Assembly (NCBI GenBank): GCA_018780645.1
Contig: JADMJJ010000036.1
Span: 62,001 to 126,000 of the forward strand
Direction: 5' to 3'
DNA from: Burkholderiaceae bacterium
GTDB taxonomy: Bacteria; Pseudomonadota; Gammaproteobacteria; Burkholderiales; Burkholderiaceae_C
DNA: 64,000 bases
This document shows, in pieces, positions 53,433 through 63,600 of the stretch. Within the stretch, counting starts at the first letter, position 1, and every line of letters begins with the position of its first letter. The notes under the pieces are model-generated. The model saw nothing but the letters and a program-made list of their open reading frames with translations, made no database searches and was not told the origin of the DNA. The translations under genes and the position numbers were made by a program.

Positions 53433-55352
53433 ATGCTCGCCTTTGACAGCCCGCGCCTGATTGCCGACATCGGCGGCACCTATGCCCGCTTCGCGCTGGA
53501 AACGGCCCAGGGCGAGTTCAGCCATGTGCAGTCGCTGCGTTGCGCCGACTACACCGACTTCCATGCCGCGGTGAAGGGCTATCTGGCGATGCTGCCGCCG
53601 GTGCAGGTCGAGCATGCCGGCGTGGCCATCGCCAACCCGGTCGATGGCGACCAGGTGCGCATGACCAATTACCACTGGCAGTTCTCGATCGAACAGATGC
53701 GCCAGCAGCTGGGCCTGGACACGCTGGTGGTGGTCAATGACTTCACCGCGCTGGCGATGGCCGTGCCGCGGCTCTCTAGCCGCGACCGGCGCCAGATCGG
53801 CGGCGGCGATGCCGGCAAACAAAGCGTGATCGGCGTGCTGGGCCCGGGCAGCGGTCTCGGCGTATCGGGCCTGATCCCGGCCGGCGAGGGCTGGGTGGCG
53901 CTGGGCACCGAGGGGGGCCACACCAGCTTCGCGCCGCACGACGAACGCGAGATCGCGGTGCTGCGCTTCGCCTGGAAGCATTTCGAACATGTGTCCTTCG
54001 AGCGCCTGGTCTCCGGGCCCGGGCTTGAGCTGATGTACCGCGCGCTGGCCGAGTACGCCGGCGTGACCGGCGAAGACCTGCATGCACCCGAGATCACCCG
54101 CCGCGCGCTGGACGCCAGCGACCCGGTCTGCGTGGATACGCTGGATGTGTTCTGCGCACTGCTCGGCACCGCCGCCGCCAATCTGGCGGTGACCCTGGGC
54201 GCCCTGGGCGGTATCTATATCGGTGGGGGCATCGTGCCGCGGCTGGGCGAGTATTTCGATCGCTCGCCGTTCCGCGCCCGCTTCGAGGACAAGGGCCGTT
54301 TCAGCAGCTATGTGGCGGCGATCCCGACCTATGTGATCACCGCCGAGCACGCCACCTTCAAAGGCGCCTCGGCGATCCTGGACGCGCAGCTGCGCGCGCT
54401 GAAGACCGAGACCGGCTCGGCCATCCTGGGCCAGATCCGCCGCGCCCGCGCCGAGCTGTCACCGGCCGAGCTGCGCGTGGCCGAGCATGTGCTGGCCCAT
54501 GCGCGCGCGGTGCTGAACGATCCGATTGCCGAGATCGCCCGCGCCGCGCAGGTCAGCCAGCCGACGGTGATACGTTTTTGCCGCTCGCTCGGTTGCGAGG
54601 GCCTGTCCGACTTCAAGCTGCGCCTGGCCTCGGGCCTGACCGGCACCGTGCCCGTCACCCACACCCAGGTCACGCAGGACGACTCGATGCTGGAGCTGGG
54701 CGCCAAGGTGCTGGGCAATACCGCGTCGGCCATCCTGCAGGTGCGCAGCGAGCTGAACCGCGACATGATCGACCGTGCTATCCAACTGCTGATACACGCC
54801 AGGCGCGTCGAGTTCTATGCCGTCGGCCACTACGGCGTGGTGGCGCAGGATGCGCAGTTCAAGTTCCTGCGCTTCGGCGTGTCCAGCGGCGCCTACACCG
54901 ACCCGCGCCTGCAGCTGCTCGCCGCCTCGGTGCTGAACCCTGGCGATGTGGCGGTCATCATCAGCAGCGGCGGCAAGCTGCCCGAGCTGCTGGAGGTGGC
55001 CGAGAAGGCCCGCGAGCGCGGCGCGGCCGTGGTGGCCATCACCGCCAGCCAGTCGCCGCTGGCGCGCAAGGCCGATGCGGCACTGATCGTCGATCACGTC
55101 GAGGACGTGGCCACCCATCTGCCCATGGTCAGCCGCATCCTGCACCTGCTGGTGATCGACATCCTGGCCGTTGGCGTGGCCATGCGCCGCAGCCCTGATG
55201 GCGTGGGCCTGCTCAGCGGCCCTGCCGACGAGCGGCTCGATGAGTCGGACGCCAGCGCCGCGAAGCCGCAGCCGCCCACCGGTGCGCGCCGTGCAGCGCC
55301 GGGGGTCAGCCTGGCTGGGCCGCTGGCGCGGCTGACTTCGCACAGCCGCTGA
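53433..55352 (+). CDS. glk: Bifunctional glucokinase / RpiR-family (HexR-like) regulator
   Basis: A 639-residue fusion. Residues 1 to about 325 are a Glk domain (LIADIGGTYARFAL, VNDFTALAMAVP, GPGSGLGVSGLI, GIYIGGGIVPRLGE). Residues about 335-410 are the RpiR helix-turn-helix (AEIARAAQVSQPTVIRFCRSLG). Residues about 450-600 are a SIS sugar-phosphate domain (RRVEFYAVGHYGVVAQDAQFK, DVAVIISSGGKLPELLEVAEKA). HexR-type proteins sense KDPG and control the Entner-Doudoroff and glucose genes; such fusions are known in Burkholderia. No strong ribosome site precedes the ATG. Confidence 0.93.
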   Translation: MLAFDSPRLIADIGGTYARFALETAQGEFSHVQSLRCADYTDFHAAVKGYLAMLPPVQVEHAGVAIANPVDGDQVRMTNYHWQFSIEQMRQQLGLDTLVVVNDFTALAMAVPRLSSRDRRQIGGGDAGKQSVIGVLGPGSGLGVSGLIPAGEGWVALGTEGGHTSFAPHDEREIAVLRFAWKHFEHVSFERLVSGPGLELMYRALAEYAGVTGEDLHAPEITRRALDASDPVCVDTLDVFCALLGTAAANLAVTLGALGGIYIGGGIVPRLGEYFDRSPFRARFEDKGRFSSYVAAIPTYVITAEHATFKGASAILDAQLRALKTETGSAILGQIRRARAELSPAELRVAEHVLAHARAVLNDPIAEIARAAQVSQPTVIRFCRSLGCEGLSDFKLRLASGLTGTVPVTHTQVTQDDSMLELGAKVLGNTASAILQVRSELNRDMIDRAIQLLIHARRVEFYAVGHYGVVAQDAQFKFLRFGVSSGAYTDPRLQLLAASVLNPGDVAVIISSGGKLPELLEVAEKARERGAAVVAITASQSPLARKADAALIVDHVEDVATHLPMVSRILHLLVIDILAVGVAMRRSPDGVGLLSGPADERLDESDASAAKPQPPTGARRAAPGVSLAGPLARLTSHSR

Positions 55353-55356
55353 AATC

Positions 55357-56727
55357 TCAAGCCGCCGCGCTCGCCTGCCGCAGCCGCCGGTGCGCCGCGC
55401 GGGCATGGGGCAGCCAGCCCAAGGTGGCCCAGCGCCGCCACATCAGCAGGCCGCGTATCCATTCATCGGCGGCATAGGCGATCCACAGCCCGGTCAGGCC
55501 CCACCCGAAATAGATGCCCAGCAACCAGCTGCCGCCGGCCAGCACCAGCAGCATCGAGGCTGCGCCGGCCACCACCGGATAGCGGGCATCGCCGGCCGCG
55601 CGCAGCGCATTGATGACGACCAGATTGAAGGTGCGGCCCGGTTCCAGCAGCACGGTGATCCACATCAGCCGGGTGCCGGTGGCGATGATCTGTGGGTCTT
55701 GCGTGAACCAGCCCAGCATCCAGGGCGCGGCCAGCGCGGCGCCCAGTGCCACCATCGTGCTCACCGCCAGCCCGCGGGCCAGCGCCCGCCGCACCAGCCG
55801 GTGCGCCTGGTGCAGGCGCCCGGCGCCGATCATGTGGCCGACGACGATCTCCACGGCGAATCCGGTCGCCAGCCCGAACAGCAGCACGCCATACATCAGC
55901 TGCAGCGCATAGGCTTGGGTCGCCAGCGCCTGGGCACCCAGCAGGGCCGCCACCGCGACGCTGACCATGAAGGCCAGCCGGTAGGCGATGTTCTCGGCCG
56001 CGCCGGGCAGGCCGATGTGCAGCACCGCGGCCAGCTCACGCCGGGGCAGGCGCCACCAGTCGCTGGCCTGCGGGCGAAGCCCCAAGCGCGTGCGCCACAG
56101 CCAGAGGTGCAAGGCCAGGCCCAGCGCCCGGCTGATGGCCAGCGCCAACGCAAAGCCGGGCAGGCCCATGTGCTGCATCAGCGGCCAGGCCAGGGCCAGA
56201 TGGCAGACATGCATCGCGACGAACACGGCCAGGGTATCGCGGGTGCGCAGATGGGCGCGCATCACGCTGGCCATCGAGGCATTCCAGGCGTCTAGCAGCA
56301 TCGCCAGGCTCAGCGACTGCAGAAACACCGTGGCCAGCGGTAGCACCTCGGCCGGCGCATTCATCAGCCGCAGCAGCGGCCCGGCGCCCACCAGCGCCAG
56401 CAGGGCCGTGCCCAGGCCTATCCAGCTGCTGGCGCCCAGCACCGCGCGGGCCACCTGGTCGGCGGTGTCGCGCCGGCCGCCGCCCAGGCTTTGCGTGACC
56501 ACCACGCTGACCCCGGCGCCAATGATGCGGAACAGGATGAACAGCGTGGCCGAGACCTGGTTGGCCAGCGCGAAGGCGCCGCCGGCACTGTCTGACATGC
56601 GCCCGGCCAGCACCGTGCCGACCATGCCCACGGCAATGGCCAACCACAGTTCGAGAAACAGGGGCCAGGCGAGGGTGAGCAGGCGCGGTGACGGGGCGGG
56701 TGATGAAGACGACATGGCAGGCATCAT
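55357..56727 (-). CDS. MATE-family multidrug/Na+-type exporter
   Basis: About 456 residues and 12 hydrophobic segments. Family motifs include LTLAWPLFLELWLAIAVGMVGTVLAG, FRIIGAGVSVVVTQSLGGGRRD and the second-half repeat HIGLPGAAENIAYRLAFMVSV. The start is ambiguous between several ATG codons (56727, 56724 and 56715), none with a good ribosome site. It converges with glk-hexR and diverges from creB with only about 34 bases between. Confidence 0.9.
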   Translation of the reverse strand: MMPAMSSSSPAPSPRLLTLAWPLFLELWLAIAVGMVGTVLAGRMSDSAGGAFALANQVSATLFILFRIIGAGVSVVVTQSLGGGRRDTADQVARAVLGASSWIGLGTALLALVGAGPLLRLMNAPAEVLPLATVFLQSLSLAMLLDAWNASMASVMRAHLRTRDTLAVFVAMHVCHLALAWPLMQHMGLPGFALALAISRALGLALHLWLWRTRLGLRPQASDWWRLPRRELAAVLHIGLPGAAENIAYRLAFMVSVAVAALLGAQALATQAYALQLMYGVLLFGLATGFAVEIVVGHMIGAGRLHQAHRLVRRALARGLAVSTMVALGAALAAPWMLGWFTQDPQIIATGTRLMWITVLLEPGRTFNLVVINALRAAGDARYPVVAGAASMLLVLAGGSWLLGIYFGWGLTGLWIAYAADEWIRGLLMWRRWATLGWLPHARAAHRRLRQASAAA

Positions 56728-56761
56728 GCCCGGCCGATGGGGTGTCCGTATGATTTGCCCC

Positions 56762-57499
56762 ATGAGCCACGTGCCCTCAATGCCGATGATGAAACCGCTG
56801 ATACTGATCGTCGAAGACGAACCCGGCATTGCCGATACCCTGCAATACGCACTGCGCACCGATGGCTTTGAAGCGCTGTGGTGCGCGACCGCCGAGGCTG
56901 CGCTGGCGGCAGTCACCCAGCGCGTGCCGGCGCTGATCATTCTCGATGTGGGCCTGCCGGACATGAACGGCTTCGAGCTGTTCAAGCGCCTGCGCCAGAG
57001 CCTGATCGAGGTGCCTGTAGTGTTCCTGACCGCGCGCGGGGCCGAGATCGACCGCGTCGTCGGCCTGGAGCTGGGCGCCGACGACTATGTGGCCAAGCCT
57101 TTCTCGCCGCGCGAGCTGGTGGCGCGTGTGCGCACGGTGCTGCGCCGGGCCGGCAAGAGCGCTTCGGCGCCCGCACCCAGCGCGGTGTTCGAGCTCGACG
57201 AGGGACGGCGCCTGATCCGCTTCTACGGCCGGCCACTGGATCTGTCGCGCTACGAGTTCGGCCTGCTGAAGGCCTTGATGCGCCGCCCCGGCCATGTGTT
57301 CACCCGCGATGCCTTGCTGGCCCAGGTCTGGGACGACCACAGCGACAGCCTGGACCGCACCGTCGATGCCCATGTGAAGACGCTGCGTGCCAAGCTGAAG
57401 GTGATCGCCCCGCAGCTGGAGCCCATACGCACGCACCGCGGCACTGGCTATGCGCTGGCCGAAGACCTGCCGGCCGCCCTTCACTCAGCCCCTCACTGA
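56762..57499 (+). CDS. creB: Two-component response regulator CreB
   Basis: A receiver domain (IVEDEPGIADTLQYAL, phospho-acceptor Asp in LIILDVGLPDMNGFELF, Lys in GADDYVAKPFSPREL) followed by an OmpR-type winged helix (RYEFGLLKALMRRPGHVFTRDALLAQVW, RTHRGTGYAL). Residue patterns closely follow E. coli CreB. The ATG at 56762 gives 245 residues; ATG codons at 56786/56789 would match the E. coli start better. The downstream Cre box supports the assignment. Confidence 0.92.
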   Translation: MSHVPSMPMMKPLILIVEDEPGIADTLQYALRTDGFEALWCATAEAALAAVTQRVPALIILDVGLPDMNGFELFKRLRQSLIEVPVVFLTARGAEIDRVVGLELGADDYVAKPFSPRELVARVRTVLRRAGKSASAPAPSAVFELDEGRRLIRFYGRPLDLSRYEFGLLKALMRRPGHVFTRDALLAQVWDDHSDSLDRTVDAHVKTLRAKLKVIAPQLEPIRTHRGTGYALAEDLPAALHSAPH

Positions 57500-57508
57500 G
57501 ACAGCCGC

Positions 57509-58945
57509 TTGAGCCAACGCAACCGCGTCTTCGTCGCCATTTTGCTGGCCTATGCGCTGGGCCTGGCGCTGCTGATGTGGCGCCTGCTCGGCGACATCGA
57601 CCCGCGTTACCGCGAGTCGGCCGAGGAGTCCCTGGTCGAGACGGCGCATCTGATGGCCAGCCTGATCGAGCAGCAGTCCACCGATGTGATCAACACCAGG
57701 GCGCTGAAGCCGGTCTTCCAGTCGCTGCATGAGCGCCGCATCAAGGCCGACATCTTCGGCTTCGAGAAGACCCGGATCGAGCTGCGAGCTACCGTGGTCG
57801 ATGCCGCCGGCCGGGTGCTGTTCGACTCGACCGGCCGCTTCGAGGGCGCCGATTTCTCGCAGTGGCGCGATGTCAAGCTGGCCCTGGCCGGGGAGTACGG
57901 CGCAAGGCTGACGCCCGATGTCGAGGGCCAGCCCAGCACCTCGGTGATGTATGTGGCCGCGCCGATACGGCTGCAGGGCCAGAGCCGTATTGCCGGCGCG
58001 GTCACGATCGGCAAGCCGACCCAGAGCTTCGGCCAGTTCGTGCAGGCGGCGCGGCAGAAGACCCTGCTGGTGGGCCTGACCTCGGTGGCCGCCGTGCTGG
58101 TGCTGATGCTGATCCTCTCGGTCTGGCTGGTGCGGCCCTGGGGCTTTGCGGCCGACTATCTGCGCTTTGTGCGCGCCCAGCGCAGCTTCAGCCTGCCGCG
58201 GCTGTCCCGCCGCGCCTGGGGCACGCTTGGCGCGGCCTATGCCGAGATGCGCGATGCGCTGGCCGGCCGCAACTATGTGGCCGACTATGTGCAGACCTTG
58301 ACCCATGAGCTGAAGAGCCCGCTGTCGGCGATACGCGGCGCGGCCGAGCTCTTGCATGAACCGATGGCCGACAGCGACCGCCAGCGCTTCGTCGGCAATA
58401 TCGAGCGCGAAACCCAGCGCATCCAGGAGCTGGTGGACCGGATGATGGAGCTGGCCGCGCTGGAATCGCGCCGCAGCCTGGAGCATCCGCAGCCGGTGGG
58501 CTTGCGCGCGCTGCTGGACGAGGTCTGCGCCAGCGCCTCGGCGGCCGGGGCACCGCGCCGCATCCAGGTGCAGCTGCTGGCCGGCGACGACGCACTGGTG
58601 CTCGGCGATGCCTTCCTGCTGCGCCGGGCTGTCGGCAATCTGCTCGACAACGCGCTGGACTTTTCACCCACCGGCAGCCTGATCACCGTGGGCTTGCAGC
58701 TGCATGCTCGTCGCGCCGATGTGGTTGTGCAAGACCAGGGCCCCGGCATCCCCGACTATGCCGACGACAAGGTGTTCGAGAAGTTCTACTCTCTGGCTCG
58801 CCCCCACACCCAGCGCAAGAGCACCGGCCTGGGCCTGCCCTTCGTCAAGGAGATTGCGGCGCTGCACGACGGGCGGGTGAGCCTGCGCAATGCGGATGAG
58901 GGCGGGGCGGTGGCGGTGCTGTCCTTTCCCCGGTTGATGGGCTGA
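57509..58945 (+). CDS. creC: Sensor histidine kinase CreC
   Basis: A 478-residue membrane kinase. The first membrane helix is VFVAILLAYALGLALLMW, a periplasmic sensor region runs to about residue 185, and a second helix (LVGLTSVAAVLVLMLILSVWL) follows. The dimerisation domain has the phospho-acceptor His in LTHELKSPLSAI, and the ATPase domain shows N, G1 and G2 boxes (VGNLLDNALDFSP, QDQGPGIPD, KSTGLGLPFVKEI). TTG start, 9 bases after creB. Confidence 0.93.
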   Translation: MSQRNRVFVAILLAYALGLALLMWRLLGDIDPRYRESAEESLVETAHLMASLIEQQSTDVINTRALKPVFQSLHERRIKADIFGFEKTRIELRATVVDAAGRVLFDSTGRFEGADFSQWRDVKLALAGEYGARLTPDVEGQPSTSVMYVAAPIRLQGQSRIAGAVTIGKPTQSFGQFVQAARQKTLLVGLTSVAAVLVLMLILSVWLVRPWGFAADYLRFVRAQRSFSLPRLSRRAWGTLGAAYAEMRDALAGRNYVADYVQTLTHELKSPLSAIRGAAELLHEPMADSDRQRFVGNIERETQRIQELVDRMMELAALESRRSLEHPQPVGLRALLDEVCASASAAGAPRRIQVQLLAGDDALVLGDAFLLRRAVGNLLDNALDFSPTGSLITVGLQLHARRADVVVQDQGPGIPDYADDKVFEKFYSLARPHTQRKSTGLGLPFVKEIAALHDGRVSLRNADEGGAVAVLSFPRLMG

Positions 58946-58946
58946 C

Positions 58947-58962
58947 TTCACAGAGACTTCAC
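58947..58962 (+). promoter_or_regulatory. Cre box (CreB binding site) upstream of the small gene-creD unit
   Basis: TTCACAGAGACTTCAC equals the CreB tandem-site consensus TTCAC-N6-TTCAC exactly. It starts 1 base after the creC stop and 94 bases before the small membrane protein. It would place the small gene and creD under CreBC control. Confidence 0.88.
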
Positions 58963-59056
58963 ACAAGTCGAAAAGGCTTCTTACGGCGTTCTCCGAGCCG
59001 GCCGATGCTGAGCAGCGTTGCTCATCACTCAAACGCTTGCTCGGGGAGAACACCAA

Positions 59057-59215
59057 ATGTCCAAGAAGACCCAACGCTGGTTGCAGCGCCTCATGCCCTG
59101 GTCGCTGACGGCCAGATTTCTGCTGTGCAGCGCCATCTGCATCGTTGCCGCTGCGCTGTGCGTGCTCGGTGCCCAGGCGCAGGGCCTGGCGGTCACCGTG
59201 GCGGGGGCGGCATGA
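59057..59215 (+). CDS. Small single-pass membrane protein upstream of creD (52 aa)
   Basis: The start has GGAGA 9 bases upstream. A basic N-terminus (MSKKTQRWLQRLMPW) leads into one strong transmembrane helix (FLLCSAICIVAAALCVLGAQA). Its stop overlaps the creD start (ATGA), so it is the first gene of the Cre-box-controlled unit and translation of creD is likely coupled. I know no named family. Confidence 0.7.
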   Translation: MSKKTQRWLQRLMPWSLTARFLLCSAICIVAAALCVLGAQAQGLAVTVAGAA

Positions 59216-60612
59216 GGTTCCCGGTGTTGACCAAGGCCGTGGCGCTGATCGCCGTGCTGCTGGCGTTGATGGTGGCGCTGTCGTCGGTGACCGGCATCGT
59301 CCGCGAGCGCGAATCGCGCCTGCGCGAAGCCCAGGCCAGCGTGGCCGATGGCCTGGCCGGCGCACAGACGCTGCTGGGCCCGGTGCTGCGGCGGGCCTGC
59401 GACGAGCGTTGGGACGTGATGCAGGGCGAGGGCAAGGAGCGCCAGCTCGTGACCGAGCGGCGCGACTTCGTGCTGACCAGCCTGCCGGCCACCCTGGACA
59501 TCAAGGCCAAGGCCGACATCGCGCCGCGCTACCGAGGCATCTTCAAGGTCAATACCTACACCCTGGGGAGCACGTTCAGCGCGCAATGGGCCGATCTGAG
59601 CGCGCTGCGCCCCCGTGCCGAGCATGCGGGCGGGCGGCTGCACTGCGAGCCGCCGCAGGTGTTCGTGGCCGTCGGCGATGCGCGCGGCATACGCGTGGCC
59701 ACCATCACGGCCAATCAGCAGGCGCTGGCCATACTGCCCGGCACCGGCCACGGCAAGCAGGGGCGCGGCTTTCATGCGCAGCTGCCCGCCGAATGGGCGG
59801 ACAACGGCGCCGCGCCGCTGAAGCTCAGCGTCGGGCTCGATGTGGTGGGCACCGGCACGCTGGCCTTTGCGCCACTGGGCGAGATCACGCAGCTGGAGCT
59901 TCGCTCCGATTGGCCCCATCCCTCGTTCGGGGGCCGGTTCTTGCCCAGCAAACGTGAAGTCACTGCCAAGGGCTTCACCGCGAACTGGCAGCTCAGCGCG
60001 CTGGCCACCTCGGCACCGCAGGAGTTGCTGGCCGGCGCCGGTCTGTGTGCCTTCGGCGACATCGGCCCGGAGACCAACAGAGGAGCCTGCGTCGAAACCT
60101 TCGGCCTGAGCTTCATGGACCCGATCAGCGTCTATTCGCTCAGCGAACGCGCCACCAAGTACGGCCTGCTGTTCATCGCCCTGAGCTTTGTCGCCGTCGG
60201 CCTGGTCGAGGTCTTGCGACGCCTGCGCGTGCATCCGATTCAATACTTGCTGGTCGGCTGCGCCCTGAGTGTGTTCTTCCTGCTGCTGGTCAGCCTCAGC
60301 GAGCATCTGGCCTTCGAGTGGGCCTATCTGGCGGCCAGCGCGGCCTGCACGGTGCTGCTGGGCTTCTACGGCAGCTTCGTGCTGCGCGGATGGCTCGCCG
60401 GCCTGGCCTTCGGCGCGGGCATCGCAGCGCTGTTCGGCACGCTGTATGTGCTGCTGCAGCGCGAGCAGACGGCCCTGATGCTGGGCTCGCTGCTGCTGTT
60501 CGCGGTGCTGGCGGTGATCATGGTGGCCACGCGGCGCATCGACTGGTATGCCTTGATGACGCAGATGCGTGAGGGCGGGCAGGCGAAGGATGTCACGCCG
60601 ATCGCCACATAA
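59212..60612 (+). CDS. creD: Inner membrane protein CreD
   Basis: A 466-residue membrane protein. It begins with an N-terminal helix (AVALIAVLLALMVALSSVTGIV) and ERESRLREAQASVA. A large periplasmic domain (residues about 30-310) contains the family segments GIFKVNTYTLGSTFSAQW and SFGGRFLPSKREV. About five C-terminal helices follow, from KYGLLFIALSFVAVGLVEVL. The family is regulated by CreBC and linked to beta-lactam tolerance and cell-envelope maintenance in other bacteria. Confidence 0.92.
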   Translation: MRFPVLTKAVALIAVLLALMVALSSVTGIVRERESRLREAQASVADGLAGAQTLLGPVLRRACDERWDVMQGEGKERQLVTERRDFVLTSLPATLDIKAKADIAPRYRGIFKVNTYTLGSTFSAQWADLSALRPRAEHAGGRLHCEPPQVFVAVGDARGIRVATITANQQALAILPGTGHGKQGRGFHAQLPAEWADNGAAPLKLSVGLDVVGTGTLAFAPLGEITQLELRSDWPHPSFGGRFLPSKREVTAKGFTANWQLSALATSAPQELLAGAGLCAFGDIGPETNRGACVETFGLSFMDPISVYSLSERATKYGLLFIALSFVAVGLVEVLRRLRVHPIQYLLVGCALSVFFLLLVSLSEHLAFEWAYLAASAACTVLLGFYGSFVLRGWLAGLAFGAGIAALFGTLYVLLQREQTALMLGSLLLFAVLAVIMVATRRIDWYALMTQMREGGQAKDVTPIAT

Positions 60613-60638
60613 TCGAACGCAAAACGGGGAGCTGGGTC

Positions 60639-63600
60639 ATGTCGGAACAAGCATCGGGCGGGTCACGGATCTGGGGCGGCATTGGCCGCGCTGCCAGCGG
60701 CCTGTTGGGCACCTGGAGCGCACCACCCTGGTTGCGCTGGAGCGGCGCCAAGCTGCATGCCGCCGGCTCGGCGTCCGTGTCAACCGTAAAGGTGCGGCCG
60801 CGCACCAGCGCCGGTGTGCTGGTGGCTGTGCTGGCGGCCGGCGTCGGCGGCTATTACGGCCATGCCTGGTGGCAGGCACGACCTAAACCCATCGAGGTCA
60901 GCTTTGCCGTCACCAACCCGCCGCTGACCGATTTTCTGAACAACGGCACGGTGCAGCCGCTGTCGGTCAAGTTCTCGAAGTCGGTCGCGCCGCTGGCCCT
61001 GGTAGGCAAGGAAGTGCAGGCCGGCATCGTTGCCACGCCGGCGATCGACGGCAGCTGGCGCTGGGCCGCCGACGACAGGCTGGAGTTCATGCCCAAGCAG
61101 GAATGGCCCATAGGCGCGGAGGTCAAGGTGGTGCTGGACCGCCAGGCCGTCGCGCCCCAGGTGCGGCTGGCGCAGTACGAGTTCGCCTATGCCAGCGCCG
61201 CCTTCGTGCCGACGGTGCGCAAGGCCGAGTTTTATCAGGACCCGGTCAATCCGGCGCTGAAGAAGGCCGTGTTCGAGCTGGGCTTCAGCCATCCGGTCAA
61301 TCCGGCGGAACTGGAAAAGCGCATCGAGCTGCAGCTGGCCGGCCAGGCCGCCGGCGTGCTGGGCGTGGGCCGCGAGACGACGAAGTTCACCGTCAGCTAC
61401 GACAAGCTGAAGCTGTCGGCCTACGTGCATTCGGCCGCCCTGCCGATACCGAAGGAATCGACGACCCTGAACCTGACAGTCGACAAGGGCCTGGTCGCCC
61501 AGGCCGGCGGGCCGGCGACCAAGGAGGTGCTGGCCAAGGCGGTGGCGGTGCCAGGTCTGTACAGCCTGGCGCTGGGCGAGGTGGTCGCCAAGGTGGTGAC
61601 CAACGAGCGCTACGAGCCCGAGCAGGTGCTGCTGGTCAATGTTTCGCAGCCGGTGCATGAGCGCGAGGTGGCGAAGAACATCAGCGCCTGGGTGCTGCCG
61701 GTGTTCCGGCCCGGCGCGAAGAAGGATGAGCAGGAGCTGGGCCCCTACGCCTGGCCTGATCCGGCGGAAATCACCGATGCGCTGCTGAAGCAATCCACCA
61801 AGCTGGACCTGACCCCCGTGGCCGCCGAGCGCGAGCACACCGAGCTGCACTCGTTCAAGATCCGCGCCGACGTGGGCCGTGTGCTCTATGTGCAACTGGA
61901 GCCAAAGGCCAAGAGCTTTGGCGGCTATCTGATGCGCGAGCGTGGCCAGCGCCTGGTCAAGGTGCCGCCGTTCCCGCCGGAGCTGCGCATCCTGAGCCAG
62001 GGCGCCTTGCTGCCGATGAGCGGCGAGAAGAAGGTGGCCGTGCTGGTGCGCGACCTGCCGGGCCTGCGCATCGAGCTGGGCCGCGTGCAACCGTCGCAGC
62101 TGCAGCATCTGGTGTCGCAGGCCCAGGGCAGCTTCACCAATCCCGAGTTCTACGGCAGCTTCGGCCCGGACAATATGACCGAGCGCTTCGAGCGCAAGCA
62201 GCCCCTGCCGCAGCTGCAGCGCGGCAAGCCGCACTACGAGGCGATCGATCTGTCCGAGTACCTGGCCAAGGACGGCGAACAGAAGCGCGGCCTATTCTTG
62301 CTCAAGGTGCAGGGCTATGACCCCAAGGCCGAGGACGGCAGCCGTGCCGTGCCGGCCCGTACCGAACCGGAGGAGGGCGAAGGCGAGGGCGCTGGTGGAG
62401 ATCAGGGCGAGGCCGCGCCGCAGGACGGCACTGACCCGGCCAGCATGGAGCAATCACGCCTGCTGCTGGTCACCGACCTGGGCCTGCTGATCAAGCAGAG
62501 CACCGATGGCTCGCGCGATGTGTTCGTGCAGTCCATCTACACCGGCCTGCCGCTGGCCGGTGTGACCGTCGAGGTGATGGCCAAGAACGGCAGCATCCTG
62601 TTCAGCCAGCTGACCGATGCCGGCGGCCGCGCCCATTTCGACAAGCTCGAAGGCCTGACCCGCGAGCGCGCGCCGTTGCTGGTGCTGGCGAGGAAGGCCG
62701 GCGACATGAGCTTCATGCCGCTGAACCGTTATGACCGCCAGCTCGACTATTCGCGCTTCGACGTTGGCGGCATGCCCAATGCCCGCACGCAGGATCAGCT
62801 CAGCGCCTATCTGTTCTCCGATCGCGGCATCTACCGCCCTGGCGAGACGATGAAGATAGGCCTGATCGTCAAGGCCGCCGACTGGGCCAGGCCGCTGGCC
62901 GGCGTGCCGCTGGAGGCCGAGGTGCTCGATGCCCGCGGCCTGACCGTCAAGCGTGAGCGTTTGCGTCTGGCGGCCGGCGGCTTTGCCGAACTGAGCCACA
63001 CGACCCTGGAGACTTCGCCCACCGGCAATTACACGGTCAACCTGAACATCATCGGCAAGGAGGGCCGCGTCGAGCGGCAGATCGGCACCGTCACGGTCAA
63101 GGTGCAGGAGTTCCTGCCGGACCGGATGAAGGTCACGGCCCAGCTGTCTTCACCCGCCGTCGAAGGCTGGGTCAACCCGAAAGACCTGAAGGGCCGCATC
63201 AACGCACAGAACCTGTTCGGCACGCCCGCCGAGAACCGCCGTGTCGAGGCCAGCATGACCTTGCAGCCGGCCTGGCCGGCCTTCCGCAGCCATGCCGACT
63301 ACCAGTTCTACGACCCGCAGCGCGCCAAGGAGGGCTTTACCGACGAACTGCCCGCGGGCCAGACCGATGTGAACGGCGACGCCGAGTTTGACTTGCGGCT
63401 GCAGCGTTTCGCCAAGGCCACCTACCGCCTGAGCCTGCTGGCCAAGGTGTTCGAGCCCGAGGGCGGGCGCAGCGTGGCGGCCGAGACCAGCGCGCTGGTC
63501 TCCGAGCAGGCCTTCCTGATCGGCGTCAAGCATGACGGTGACCTGGGCTATGTGTCGCGTGGCAGCCAGCGCTTCAGCCATCTGATCGCCATCGACCCGG

